Source of the DNA: SLJK01 sp964567295
GTDB taxonomy: Bacteria; Bacillota; Dethiobacteria; DTU022; UBA8154
DNA length: 64,000 nucleotides
Assembly: GCA_964567295.1 (NCBI GenBank)
Contig: CAZMLU010000001.1
Coordinates: forward strand, 29,358-93,357
Direction: 5' to 3'
Position 1 is the stretch's first letter, and each line of letters starts with the position of its first letter. Position numbers and translations under genes: made by a program. Shown one piece after another: positions 7,935 to 16,750 of the stretch. The notes beneath the pieces are model-generated. The model worked only from the letters and a program-made list of their open reading frames with translations. It did no database searches and had not been told where the DNA came from.

Positions 7935-9473
7935 TCACTCCGCATAGGGATTAAGACGAGCCAAAAGGCCTGGAACACGGTCAAATATCTCTTTGCAGAT
8001 CTCCTGCGATAGGTGATTTGGTGGATTGGAAAGCAGCTTTTGGACCTGTGCGTGAGCTTCCAACAGTGTATCGTCCTGGTCCTCCAAGTCGCCCTGGAAG
8101 GGATAATTGGGGAATATCCCACCCCGGCGCAGGGCGCGACGGGCATAACGGGCGTAAAGCCTGTTTGGGCTGTTCATTACCTTGTTGATAATATCTTTCT
8201 GCTCTTCCATTGTTTCGGTAGAGACCTCGGGTTCACGGCATAAGAACTTGGCCATGCCAATATGGTGATTGTCCAACAGGGCCTGCTCCACAGAAAAAGT
8301 CATTGTTTTCTCCAATAGGCCAAAAGAATAATGGATCAAGCCCGGGGCAGCCAGCGGCACGGTTGAGTGAGTAAGCATTTTTTCCGCTGCGGCCTGCATT
8401 CCTGGCACCTTGGAGTCACCTACTCCTGCAGTGGAATAACAGGGTATCCCATAATGCTTGGCCATTTGAGCGCAACAAGCATTATAGTGAAAGAGCTCGG
8501 GCACACCGTACATATCATGCAGATTGTCCATGCGCGCCCGAACGGGCACTGCACCGTAAATAACCGGCGCTCCCGGTGCGGCTAACTGGTTAATAATAAC
8601 TCCCGTAAGCACCTCTGCATTTACCTGGGCCACCATCCCTGCCTCATCTATAGGAGCTGTAGAACCTCCCTGGGGTGAGGTAGATATGATTACGGGAAGT
8701 CCCATGCGGGATACCGCCATAAGCTTCTCGGCAGTCTCATCCACTACCTGTAAAGGGCTTTTGATCACCGAGGTGATAAAAGAAACCAGGGGATTTTCCT
8801 TTAGCGCTTCTCGACCACCCGCGATAATCTCTGCCATCTTAACCACATTATCCAGCTGGCGAAAATCGGTAAGGCCTCCCATAACATGCTTTGACGTGTT
8901 GTTGAGCGAAGCAAAAAACTTGTTAACGTCCTTGTTTTCTTCGGTAATATCCTTGTCCTGAACATTTACATTGCGCAGGAAAAAATCCAGGTTCTCCAGG
9001 TTTTCAGCCAGATGGGCTGAAACACAGAGATCGGCCACAGTCCCCCTTCTGCGAGTTATGGCGGGAAACACTCTTTTGTTTTGGGGATTATCCTGGGAGA
9101 CAAACGTTTCCGGATGAACTTCCAACCAGATATTAGTTTCCGAACCTGAACCAAAATGGACCCTCATCTCTTCTGTATCCAACTGCAAGCTGTGTTCGGG
9201 ATCTCTGGCACCCAGGGTTATCTTATGGGGAACAGTTTCCAGCACCTGCTCTACTACGCGCGGGGGAATGCTTACCCACCAGGCTTCATGCTCACCTTCC
9301 CTGGTGGGGGTAGAACTCGCCCCCGCCTTTTCCAGCATCCCCACAGCCTCCCTGTTGTAAAACAGAATTCCGGGCTTTTCCAACAGTGCCAGGGAAGTAC
9401 GATGCACCAGTTCCACTTGCTCCGCAGTTAATCGATTGTACGGATTACGTACTACTACTCCTTTTCTACTCAA
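7935..9473 (-). CDS. MttB-superfamily methyltransferase 2 (non-pyrrolysine)
   Basis: A 512-aa trimethylamine methyltransferase superfamily member, about 35 residues longer than MttB 1 and clearly divergent from it. Shared hallmarks are LNNTSKHVMGG (190-200), PLVSFITSVIKSP (228-240) and YSTAGVGDSKVPGMQAAAEK (346-365). No in-frame amber occurs. The start is a TTG at 9473: the frame has a stop 30 nt upstream, no ATG or GTG lies near, and homologs begin at about this point. The strong AGGAGG is 29 nt upstream, with a short hairpin in between (see the leader entry). It is the first gene of the operon and pairs with corrinoid protein 2. The substrate is unknown; demethylation of a methylated amine is the family role. 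Confidence 0.9.
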   Translation of the reverse strand: MSRKGVVVRNPYNRLTAEQVELVHRTSLALLEKPGILFYNREAVGMLEKAGASSTPTREGEHEAWWVSIPPRVVEQVLETVPHKITLGARDPEHSLQLDTEEMRVHFGSGSETNIWLEVHPETFVSQDNPQNKRVFPAITRRRGTVADLCVSAHLAENLENLDFFLRNVNVQDKDITEENKDVNKFFASLNNTSKHVMGGLTDFRQLDNVVKMAEIIAGGREALKENPLVSFITSVIKSPLQVVDETAEKLMAVSRMGLPVIISTSPQGGSTAPIDEAGMVAQVNAEVLTGVIINQLAAPGAPVIYGAVPVRARMDNLHDMYGVPELFHYNACCAQMAKHYGIPCYSTAGVGDSKVPGMQAAAEKMLTHSTVPLAAPGLIHYSFGLLEKTMTFSVEQALLDNHHIGMAKFLCREPEVSTETMEEQKDIINKVMNSPNRLYARYARRALRRGGIFPNYPFQGDLEDQDDTLLEAHAQVQKLLSNPPNHLSQEICKEIFDRVPGLLARLNPYAE

Positions 9474-9640
9474 TATTACGCCTGGCCAATATTTAAACCA
9501 GGACTAAACACCTCCTGTAGTTTTTTACGGCAGTGCCGTTTGTTTCCAGGCAGGATATCAAAGGACCCCGGTTTTAGCTAAAACAAAAGACAGCTTCTGA
9601 ACCTTCTGCCCGGACCTTTGCATAGGTCGCTGCCAAATTT
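9474..9640 (-). promoter_or_regulatory. Structured, unassigned leader upstream of the methyltransferase operon
   Basis: Between serS and MttB 2 there are 286 non-coding bases. The part next to MttB 2 holds four inverted repeats: 9613-9628 (GACCT/AGGTC arms), a perfect 14-nt palindrome GTTTTAGCTAAAAC at 9571-9584, ACGGCA-N-TGCCGT at 9527-9539, and CCTGG-N12-CCAGG at 9481-9502. The last lies between AGGAGG (about 9510) and the TTG start. The layout fits either protein operators or a 5' regulatory RNA. I could not match it to cobalamin, THF, glycine or SAM riboswitches. The remainder up to 9759 is AT-rich and contains nothing else I can name. Confidence 0.45.
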
Positions 9641-9759
9641 TTTTCATAGTAAAAGAAATATCACTATTCTTATTTCGACGCTAAATTGATTATTCCTGCA
9701 TAATTTTCAAAAAAGGCATAAAGGGGCCAGAAGATTGCCCGCTCAAGTCTTGATAGGGT

Positions 9760-11040
9760 CTATTTTGTTATCAAGCCAGAGTGGGAAGGGGGAAAATAGG
9801 GTCGCAAGACCTCCGGAACCACTACACTACCATCCTGCTGCTGGTAGTTTTCCAGGATAGCCGCCAGGGTTCTACCTATAGCCACGCCGGATCCGTTCAG
9901 GGTATGCACAAATTCTGACTTCGCGCCGGGAGCAGGGCGAAAGCGAATCCCGGCCCTGCGGGCCTGGAAATCTCGGAAGTTACTGCAGGAAGATACTTCC
10001 CTATAGGTTCCATAGGAAGGAAACCAGAGCTCCAGGTCATATTTTTTGGCCGCAGCAAAGCCCAGGTCTCCTGTGCACATCAGCATAACCCTGTAGGGAA
10101 GCCCCAAGAGCTGCAGCACCTTCTCCGCACTACCTACCAGCGTTTCCAGCTCCTCGTCGGACTGCTGGGGAATGGTGAACTTCACCAGCTCCACTTTGTT
10201 GAACTGATGCTGCCGGATCAAGCCGCGGGTATCTCTACCGTGGGCGCCAGCCTCGGCACGAAAACAAGCGCTATAGGCTACGTAATAAAAAGGAAGCCGC
10301 TCTTTTTCCAGAATTTCATCCCGGTGCATATTAGTTACTGGGACCTCGGCTGTGGGGATTAGCCAATAATCGGTATCGGACACATGAAAAGCGTCTTCCG
10401 CAAATTTGGGCAGCTGCCCGGTGCCGATCATGCTCTGGCTGTTAACCATGAAAGGAGGCAAAATCTCTGTATATCCATGATGGGAAGTGTGTAAGTCCAA
10501 CATAAAATTGATCAGTGCCCTTTCCAGTCGCGCTCCCATACCCTGGTATAGAACAAAGCGGGAGCCGGTTATCTTCCCCGCACAAGAAAAATCCAAAATC
10601 TTTAACGCAGCTCCCAGGTCCCAGTGTGCCCGAGGTTCAAAATCGAACTGAGGGGGATCCCCCCAGCGGCGCACCTCCATGTTATCTTCCTCCGTAAACC
10701 CTACCGGAACATCGGGATCCGGTAGATTGGGAATGTGTAATAAGATATCCTCCAGGCGCTCCTCCAGATCCTTGTACTTCTCATCCAGCTCTTTGATACG
10801 CACACCAACCTGGCGCATTTTTTCTACCAGTTGATCTGCATCTTCACCTTCTTTTTTTAAGCGGCCGACCTCTTTAGAGACGCTATTACGTTGGTGTTTC
10901 AGGTTTTCTGCCTCTTTCAAAATCTCCCTACGCTCCTGGTCCAGGCCTAAAAAATCATCCAGGGCCGCTTCTTCACCCTTGTTTTCCATAGCACGGCGAA
11001 CTTCCTGCACATTTTCGCGTATATAGCGCATATCCAACAT
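9760..11040 (-). CDS. serS: Seryl-tRNA synthetase
   Basis: Class II aminoacyl-tRNA synthetase, 426 aa, charging tRNA-Ser (and tRNA-Sec where present). The N-terminal ~100 residues form the long antiparallel coiled-coil tRNA-binding arm (LKHQRNSVSKEVGRLKK and following). The catalytic core shows TAEVPVTNMHRDEIL, motif 2 as FRAEAGAHGRDTRGL, and motif 3 with EVSSCSNFRDFQARRA and NGSGVAIGRTLAAILE. ATG at 11040 was chosen because AAAGGAGG lies 9 nt upstream and MLDMRYIREN matches the canonical N-terminus; the frame is open further upstream, inside the end of argS. It begins 19 nt after argS, so the two are co-transcribed. Confidence 0.97.
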   Translation of the reverse strand: MLDMRYIRENVQEVRRAMENKGEEAALDDFLGLDQERREILKEAENLKHQRNSVSKEVGRLKKEGEDADQLVEKMRQVGVRIKELDEKYKDLEERLEDILLHIPNLPDPDVPVGFTEEDNMEVRRWGDPPQFDFEPRAHWDLGAALKILDFSCAGKITGSRFVLYQGMGARLERALINFMLDLHTSHHGYTEILPPFMVNSQSMIGTGQLPKFAEDAFHVSDTDYWLIPTAEVPVTNMHRDEILEKERLPFYYVAYSACFRAEAGAHGRDTRGLIRQHQFNKVELVKFTIPQQSDEELETLVGSAEKVLQLLGLPYRVMLMCTGDLGFAAAKKYDLELWFPSYGTYREVSSCSNFRDFQARRAGIRFRPAPGAKSEFVHTLNGSGVAIGRTLAAILENYQQQDGSVVVPEVLRPYFPPSHSGLITK

Positions 11041-11059
11041 AGCAAGGCCTCCTTTTGCT

Positions 11060-12802
11060 TTACATTTCTTCCGGAGCTTCCACGCCCAACAAGTCCAGGC
11101 CATTACGCAGCACAATGCGTACAGCACTTACAAGAAGCAGGCGCGCTTCTTTCAATCCGCCCTCTGCCGTTAACACAGGGCAGTTATGATAAAATTTGTT
11201 GAAGTCTCGGGCCAGCTCTACCAGATAACGAGCCAAAACGGAAGGGCGCAAATCATCGGCAGAGCGCATAACTGCTTCCTGAAAGCGAGCCATGGTGATC
11301 AGGAGTTCGCTTTCTTCGGGGGAGCTTAGCAGTCTTGTATCGGGCAGATCTTCCTTCACAACAGCGCTTGCATTTCTATCCTGATGTAAAATCGAGACAC
11401 CGCTTTCTTCCCCACGGCGCAGGATACTACAGATACGGGCATGAGAGTACTGGATATATGGAGCTGTTTCCCCGGAAAAATCCAGCACCTTTTCCCAGTC
11501 GAATTCCACATCTTTGATACGGTCATTTACAAGATCGCCGAATATAACCGCCCCAAGCCCGATCTTCCTGGCCACCTCTTCTTTGTTTTCAAGGGCCGGG
11601 TTTTTATCCTTTATGATATCATAAGCCAGTTCCCTGGCACGGTTTAAAACCTCTTCTAAAAAAATAACCTTTCCTTCCCTGGTAGACATTCTTCCGTCTT
11701 TAAAATAGATAAGTCCGAAAGGTACATGGAGACAATCTTTAGCCCACGGGAAGCCAAGCAATTCCAAAATTTTAAAAAGCTGCTTAAAGTGAAGCGTCTG
11801 TTCAGCTCCCACAACGTATAAGAGCCTTGAGAAGCCGTACGTTTCAAAACGGTAAATCGCAGCGGTAAGATCCCTGGTAATATAAAGGGCCGCCCCGTCA
11901 CTTTTTCGCAGGAGGCAGGAAGGAAGACCGTAAGGTTCCAGATCTGCTATCAGAGCTCCCTGACTCTCTGTGGCCAGGCCCTTTTCCTGCAGAAGGTTAA
12001 TAGTCTCCTCTATCCTGTCGTTGTAAAAGCTCTCTCCATGGTAGCTGTCAAACTCTATCCCCATAAACCGGTAAAGGCGCTGGAATTCTCGCAGGCTAAG
12101 GGATCGAAAACTCTTCCAAAGATCCAGAGCCTCCCGGCTTCCTCTCTCCAGGCTCCTAAACTGGGTCCTGGCCTCCTCTTCCAGGGAAGGATCTTTTTCT
12201 GCTTCCTGGTGGAAGTGAACATAAAGATGATAAAGGTAATGGACTGGATCCTTTTCCAGTTCTGCCTGTTCTCCCCAGCGCTTAAAAGCCACGATCAGTT
12301 TGCCAAACTGGGTACCCCAGTCTCCCAGGTGATTAATTCCCACTACCCGATAGCCTAGTGCGCTATAAATACGGTAGAGGGCATTTCCGATAACGGTGGA
12401 ACGCAAATGCCCCACCCCGAAAGGTTTGGCAATATTGGGTGCCGAAAAATCTATAAGGACAGTCTTTCCCTGCCCCAGGTCAAGGCTCCCAAAATTCTGA
12501 TCAGCATTTACAACCTCCAGGAGGAGGCGACGGGACAATTGGGAGAATCGAATATGAAAGTTCAGGTAGGGTCCTTTATTTTCCACCCTCTCCAGGTATT
12601 CCCCGGGCTCTATCTTGGAAGCCAACTCTTCCGCAATAACGGGGGGTGGCTTTTTAAGGCGACGAGAAAGAAGAAAACAAGGAAAAGCGTACTGACCCAT
12701 CTCCGGAGCAGGAGGAACTTCCAAGTTTGATTCTATCTCCCGGGGCTCCATACCGGTAAAAGTGGAAAGAAGTAGAGCGATTTCTTTTTTAAATTGCAAC
12801 AA
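11060..12802 (-). CDS. argS: Arginyl-tRNA synthetase
   Basis: Class I synthetase of 580 aa charging tRNA-Arg. The N-terminal Add-1 domain covers about residues 1-85; the HIGH signature appears as GVGHLRS in PNIAKPFGVGHLRSTVIGN, and the KMSKS-like loop is GRMSTREGKV. The C-terminal DALR anticodon-binding domain ends in LDLLGVEAPEEM. The start is TTG at 12802 (a second TTG follows immediately) with AAGGAT about 11 nt upstream; no ATG is available in this region. A promoter candidate lies at 12860-12888, making argS the first gene of an argS-serS unit. Confidence 0.96.
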   Translation of the reverse strand: MLQFKKEIALLLSTFTGMEPREIESNLEVPPAPEMGQYAFPCFLLSRRLKKPPPVIAEELASKIEPGEYLERVENKGPYLNFHIRFSQLSRRLLLEVVNADQNFGSLDLGQGKTVLIDFSAPNIAKPFGVGHLRSTVIGNALYRIYSALGYRVVGINHLGDWGTQFGKLIVAFKRWGEQAELEKDPVHYLYHLYVHFHQEAEKDPSLEEEARTQFRSLERGSREALDLWKSFRSLSLREFQRLYRFMGIEFDSYHGESFYNDRIEETINLLQEKGLATESQGALIADLEPYGLPSCLLRKSDGAALYITRDLTAAIYRFETYGFSRLLYVVGAEQTLHFKQLFKILELLGFPWAKDCLHVPFGLIYFKDGRMSTREGKVIFLEEVLNRARELAYDIIKDKNPALENKEEVARKIGLGAVIFGDLVNDRIKDVEFDWEKVLDFSGETAPYIQYSHARICSILRRGEESGVSILHQDRNASAVVKEDLPDTRLLSSPEESELLITMARFQEAVMRSADDLRPSVLARYLVELARDFNKFYHNCPVLTAEGGLKEARLLLVSAVRIVLRNGLDLLGVEAPEEM

Positions 12803-12859
12803 GATATCACGATCCTTAACGCCTGATTGCCAGGGTAAATTTTTTCCATATTTCCTTTC

Positions 12860-12888
12860 ATTTTATCTTAAAAGGTCCCGAAAAACAA
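12860..12888 (-). promoter_or_regulatory. Candidate sigma-A promoter for argS-serS
   Basis: On the minus strand TTGTTT (12888-12883) and TAAAAT (12865-12860) are separated by 17 nt, placing a transcription start near 12853, about 50 nt before argS. It lies just downstream of the terminator of the preceding gene, as expected for a new transcription unit. Two mismatches to the -35 consensus keep confidence moderate. Confidence 0.5.
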
Positions 12889-12908
12889 CCTGCTCGCAAA
12901 GGAGATGC

Positions 12909-12940
12909 AAAAAAGCCCGCCCCCATGGAAGAAGGCGGGG
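12909..12940 (-). terminator. Rho-independent terminator after the GerMN lipoprotein gene
   Basis: Read on the minus strand, CCCCGCC and GGCGGG arms around a short loop are followed directly by CTTTTTT. It lies 42 nt after the stop codon at 12983 and before the argS promoter, so it ends transcription of the lipoprotein gene. Confidence 0.88.
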
Positions 12941-12982
12941 TAGGGCCGTGTTCATGGCGCATACTTGTTGATTACATCGTTT

Positions 12983-15058
12983 TTATTCCGGATTGATATA
13001 GAAGGGACGCTGCAGTTTTGTTTGCAGTACCAATTCCTCATTGGGAGGAGACCATTGCTTCCCTTCCACCTTGAAAACCAACTCATCAGGAGCAAAGTTT
13101 TCCGCTAATGTTAACAAGAGAGCATCAACCAGGAGCTTTGCGAGGGCTTCCTCTTCAGGGTTGTTTGCCTCTTCATCCTCCGGAAACAGCTTTTCAAAAC
13201 AGCTTTCCCAGTCCAGGATAATTTCATTTTCGGTAACCCTTATGCTTCTTAGCTCCGGCACCAGCGGTAGAAACCGCCTGCTCTCCGAGAGTATAGCATC
13301 TACCATCTCTTCCGCTGAGTCATTCCTGCCAGTACGCCCGGGCAAGTTATCGGCCTCTTGAGGCAAAATATAATAGCGTGTCCCCGAAAAATAAGGGATA
13401 TATATTTTCTTCTCATTTTCTGCCAAATGTTTCGGCGGAAAAACCTTCTTCAGGGGCAGCTCTTCCGTGCCAAAAGCTTGAGCGGGCTGCCCGTCCACAA
13501 GAAACGAAATTCCGCCAACGGCTGAAAACTCGGAAACAGTCAGCAGTAAGGAATCGATCATCCCGCCGGCCTGGGCAGAGCCGGCCATGCGGTTCAATTC
13601 CGGGGGCAGATCCAGGTAAACCAGGTCATCCTCCTGCCATGTTTCCAGGGAAATATCTTTAGGAATAGTCCTGGATAAACCGCTGAGACGCCTGGGTCCT
13701 TTAACCAGTTCATCGACCGCACTCTGTAAGAGGTTCTCGGAATCGTTCACCTTTCTATTTACCGGAATCAGCTGCATGCCGCGCTCATCATAGAAGTATA
13801 AGGTGACAAATTGCTCTTCTCTATCTATATCCTGGACAATAGGCCTGTACATAACCCCGTTCTCAACGTCTACTTCTTCGCCTTCAGCCTGGATAGCTCT
13901 TGGAGCTGATATACCCAAAATGAAGATATTGCCATCGCTGGCAGCCAAAGCCAGAATACTACCCGTATCAGAAAGTGCTATTTTCTCAATGCGGCTGGCC
14001 ATCTCCACTTCTTGGACGATATCACCTTCAATGTCTACTACCATTACTTTACTGAAGTCCTCGCTGTACTCCTGCCAGGAAGACACCACTATTTTCTCTC
14101 CTCCCTTGGAATGCTGCACTAAGGCTCCTCCGGGGATTCTTTTTTTCCATAAAAGCTCTCCTTCCCTATCCAGGAAGAAAAGATTGTCTTCTCCTCCGGC
14201 AAAGGTGCTGTAAGCAATAACATGCTCTCCTCTTTCCGTTACTCCCAGCCAATCTGCCTCTTGTTCCGAGGAATAACTCCACAGCAGCTCTGGAGAATCG
14301 CCCCTTATATTATAATAATACAACTCTCCTTCATAATAAGCGGCAAAGTAGCGTCCGTTTTCGGAAAAAGAAACTCGGTCAACCTCTTCTTCCCACATGA
14401 CTTCTTTTTCACTCAAAGCAACAAGATATTTCTGTTCTTCTCTTTCTTCCACTACGTAGAGCTCTCCCCAGGGCAAGAGGTGAAGGTCTTCAATAAGTGC
14501 TGTTTCCTTCTCCCACAGCAGCTGCCCCCATTTGCTGAAAAAGTAAAGAGTATGGCGATCTTCTTCTTCGTCGTAAGCCGCTACAGCAAGGTATTCCCCA
14601 CCGGAAGAAAGGGCTATCCGGGAAACCTCTCCGGGAAAAGAGCTTTCCCACACCTTGCGCCCCTCTCCGCTAAAAAAAATCACCTTGCCCTCGTCTGTCC
14701 CCACGGCGACATAATCTCCAAGAGAAGTAATCGCGGCATCAACAGGATTTCCATCAAAAAATGCTTCCCACAAAAGGCGACCCTGATCATCGAGCATATT
14801 TATTGCACGGGCATCGGAACTGAAAAGGATCTCTTCCCCGCTGTCTGAAACAGCAAGCTCATAGATGACTATCTCCGGGTTCACCACCGTAAAACGTCCC
14901 AACAAGATGTTGTCCTCATCATTGCCTTGCCCTGCCACAGTGGGCTCAACTGGAACTTCTTCCGAATGGGAAACACCCCACTCGCAACCGCTTGTACCCG
15001 CCCCCAACAGCATAAAAGCTAAAAGCAGGAACAATAAACGGGCCCGAAAAAGCCTCAC
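12983..15058 (-). CDS. Lipoprotein with beta-propeller and two GerMN domains (LpqB-like architecture)
   Basis: GTG at 15058 gives a 691-aa protein beginning VRLFRARLLFLLLAFMLL and a lipobox-like TSGC (Cys25), so it is probably lipid-anchored outside the membrane; GAGG lies 5 nt upstream. The frame is open to a GTG at 15148, and a TTG at 15136 has AGGAG in front, so a longer start is possible. Residues about 45-395 carry repeated blades such as IALSSGGEYLAVAA and VSFSENGRYFAAYY, a WD40/PQQ-like beta-propeller. Two GerMN domains follow (about 415-545 and 560-690), with VTLYFYDERG, DELVKGPRRL and MVDAILSESRR marking them. The neighbouring response regulator and kinase make the set resemble actinobacterial MtrA-MtrB-LpqB, although LpqB has the GerMN part first. 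A role in envelope sensing or cell-wall control is inference. Confidence 0.8.
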   Translation of the reverse strand: MRLFRARLLFLLLAFMLLGAGTSGCEWGVSHSEEVPVEPTVAGQGNDEDNILLGRFTVVNPEIVIYELAVSDSGEEILFSSDARAINMLDDQGRLLWEAFFDGNPVDAAITSLGDYVAVGTDEGKVIFFSGEGRKVWESSFPGEVSRIALSSGGEYLAVAAYDEEEDRHTLYFFSKWGQLLWEKETALIEDLHLLPWGELYVVEEREEQKYLVALSEKEVMWEEEVDRVSFSENGRYFAAYYEGELYYYNIRGDSPELLWSYSSEQEADWLGVTERGEHVIAYSTFAGGEDNLFFLDREGELLWKKRIPGGALVQHSKGGEKIVVSSWQEYSEDFSKVMVVDIEGDIVQEVEMASRIEKIALSDTGSILALAASDGNIFILGISAPRAIQAEGEEVDVENGVMYRPIVQDIDREEQFVTLYFYDERGMQLIPVNRKVNDSENLLQSAVDELVKGPRRLSGLSRTIPKDISLETWQEDDLVYLDLPPELNRMAGSAQAGGMIDSLLLTVSEFSAVGGISFLVDGQPAQAFGTEELPLKKVFPPKHLAENEKKIYIPYFSGTRYYILPQEADNLPGRTGRNDSAEEMVDAILSESRRFLPLVPELRSIRVTENEIILDWESCFEKLFPEDEEANNPEEEALAKLLVDALLLTLAENFAPDELVFKVEGKQWSPPNEELVLQTKLQRPFYINPE

Positions 15059-15284
15059 CTTTTCCTCGCGGGATGCGCCTTTATCATTATGAAAATTGTT
15101 TTGCTCATTTTTTCTCTTGAAATATCTTGATTTCAAAATCTGCCTCACTCCTGCAAAAGAAAAATAAAAATATTACACCAAGCATATAATATGCCTTTCC
15201 TGGCACCACGTTCCATTTTAAACCAAAATCATTAAGCACATATTATCTATTTCTTAAGATTTCATAATAATTAATCCCCTCTGT

Positions 15285-16739
15285 TCAACTACCGTAAACA
15301 CCCGGTTCTAACGGAAAAGAATCATTCTCGGTCTGTAGGGTTGGGTCTATCGGAAGGGTAAATGAAAAAATGCTCCCTTCATCTTCCCGGCTTGTTACAC
15401 TAATTTCTCCCCCATAAAGTTCCACAATTTCCTTGCAGATAGCCAAACCCAGTCCAGTTCCACCCAACAGGCGGGAGCGGGCTTTATCTACCCGGTAAAA
15501 GCGCTCAAAAACAAAGGGAATGGATTCCTCCGGGATACCGCAACCGGTATCCTCTACCATAATTTGAACTGTATTCTCTTTACAAAAAGCGCTCAGTTTT
15601 ACCCAGCCGCCCTCTTCTGTAAACTTCAACGCGTTATCGAACAGGTTTATTAGAACCCTCTTCAGTGCTTCTGCAGAGATTTGGAGCAAAGGCAAATTTT
15701 CATCTATCTCGGTAAAGAACTGCAAGCCTTTTTGTTCTGCCCTGGGAATGATAGTTTCCAAAACTTCATCCAGAACAGGACGCAGAGGAACTATATCTTT
15801 CTGCTCGGTAACTTCTTGCCTACGGGTAAGTTCCAACAGGTCTTCTACCAGGTAGATCATGCGTTGGGTCTCCTGGCTTATATCCTCCAAAAACTCCTTC
15901 TGCTCCTGCGGCTTCATTTCGTAGTTCTGCAAGGACTGGAGGCACAGGTTGATCGAAGCAAGGGGAGTGCGTAATTCGTGAGAAACGTCGCCCACAAATC
16001 GGGTAAGACGCTGGTTCATCCCTTTTACTTTTTCCGCCATAATGTTAAACTGTTCTGCCAGCTGCCCTATTTCATCCCTTCTGTTAACGGGAATGTTCTG
16101 CTCCAGGTCCCCTTCTGCCATCTGTCGGGCAGCATCTGTCAACCTTTTAATAGGAACGGTCAGGTGATGTGCAAAAAGAACCGCCAGGGTTCCAGCCAGT
16201 AAAACCGCCGAAAGGGTTGAGAAAAACATGAATTGGCGAATCGTGGAGAGCGCGTCGTAGACCGGTTCCAGTGAAGCAGAAAGAAAAACCGCTCCCTGTG
16301 GAGAAACCCTCTCTCCCACCGGGACCGCTACCTGCATTACCCACTGCTCAGACTGCTGGCTGTACTGGATGGTTTGCCCCACCTGCCCTTCCAAGGCAGC
16401 CTCCACTTCTTCTCGTTCCAACTCAGTGCCCAGCCTTCCACCTATACGAACAGAATCTCCCACTACAAGGTACTGAGGATCGACGATAACTACCCGTGCA
16501 TCAATCTGTCTGCTAAAAGTTTCCGCCACGCTGCTAAGGAGCACCGGATCGGCCTCTTCCCGCAAATAGGTAGAAACAAGCTCAGCTACCAGTCCTCCTG
16601 TGCGCTGTAAGTTTTCCTCCTCGGTAGCCAGGTAATGCTGTTCCAACATATTTAAAAGAACAATGCCGGTAGCCAGCATTACCGCCAAGATAAGCAGGAG
16701 GTATGTAATCGTCATGCGCAGGCGTATGCTCTTGATCAT
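15285..16739 (-). CDS. Sensor histidine kinase (WalK/PhoR/MtrB type)
   Basis: A 484-aa membrane kinase. TM1 is at about 10-30, an extracytoplasmic sensor domain at 31-165, TM2 at 168-191, then HAMP (about 191-245) ending in DEIGQLAEQFNIMAEKV. The HisKA dimerisation domain has the phospho-acceptor His254 in VSHELRTPLASI. The ATPase domain shows the N box NLFDNALKFTE, DTGCGIPEE and GTGLGLAI. No cytoplasmic PAS domain is apparent, unlike typical WalK. It starts 11 nt after the response regulator stop, so the pair is one transcript. A 226-nt gap to the lipoprotein start follows. The signal is unknown. Confidence 0.95.
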   Translation of the reverse strand: MIKSIRLRMTITYLLLILAVMLATGIVLLNMLEQHYLATEEENLQRTGGLVAELVSTYLREEADPVLLSSVAETFSRQIDARVVIVDPQYLVVGDSVRIGGRLGTELEREEVEAALEGQVGQTIQYSQQSEQWVMQVAVPVGERVSPQGAVFLSASLEPVYDALSTIRQFMFFSTLSAVLLAGTLAVLFAHHLTVPIKRLTDAARQMAEGDLEQNIPVNRRDEIGQLAEQFNIMAEKVKGMNQRLTRFVGDVSHELRTPLASINLCLQSLQNYEMKPQEQKEFLEDISQETQRMIYLVEDLLELTRRQEVTEQKDIVPLRPVLDEVLETIIPRAEQKGLQFFTEIDENLPLLQISAEALKRVLINLFDNALKFTEEGGWVKLSAFCKENTVQIMVEDTGCGIPEESIPFVFERFYRVDKARSRLLGGTGLGLAICKEIVELYGGEISVTSREDEGSIFSFTLPIDPTLQTENDSFPLEPGVYGS

Positions 16740-16750
16740 TAAGAGATATT

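Noticed and set aside
4400..9473. Pyrrolysine-containing MttB genes
   Set aside because: Both frames are continuous with normal ends; no in-frame amber codon and no pyl genes are present.
9619..9635. Sigma-54-like promoter (TGGCAG...TGCA on the minus strand) before the MttB operon
   Set aside because: The GG and GC dinucleotides are 11 nt apart instead of the strict 10, so sigma-54 should not use it.
9474..9759. Cobalamin riboswitch upstream of the corrinoid operon
   Set aside because: A GGCACTGCC sequence recalls part of the B12 box, but it is a simple palindrome and none of the other conserved blocks were found.
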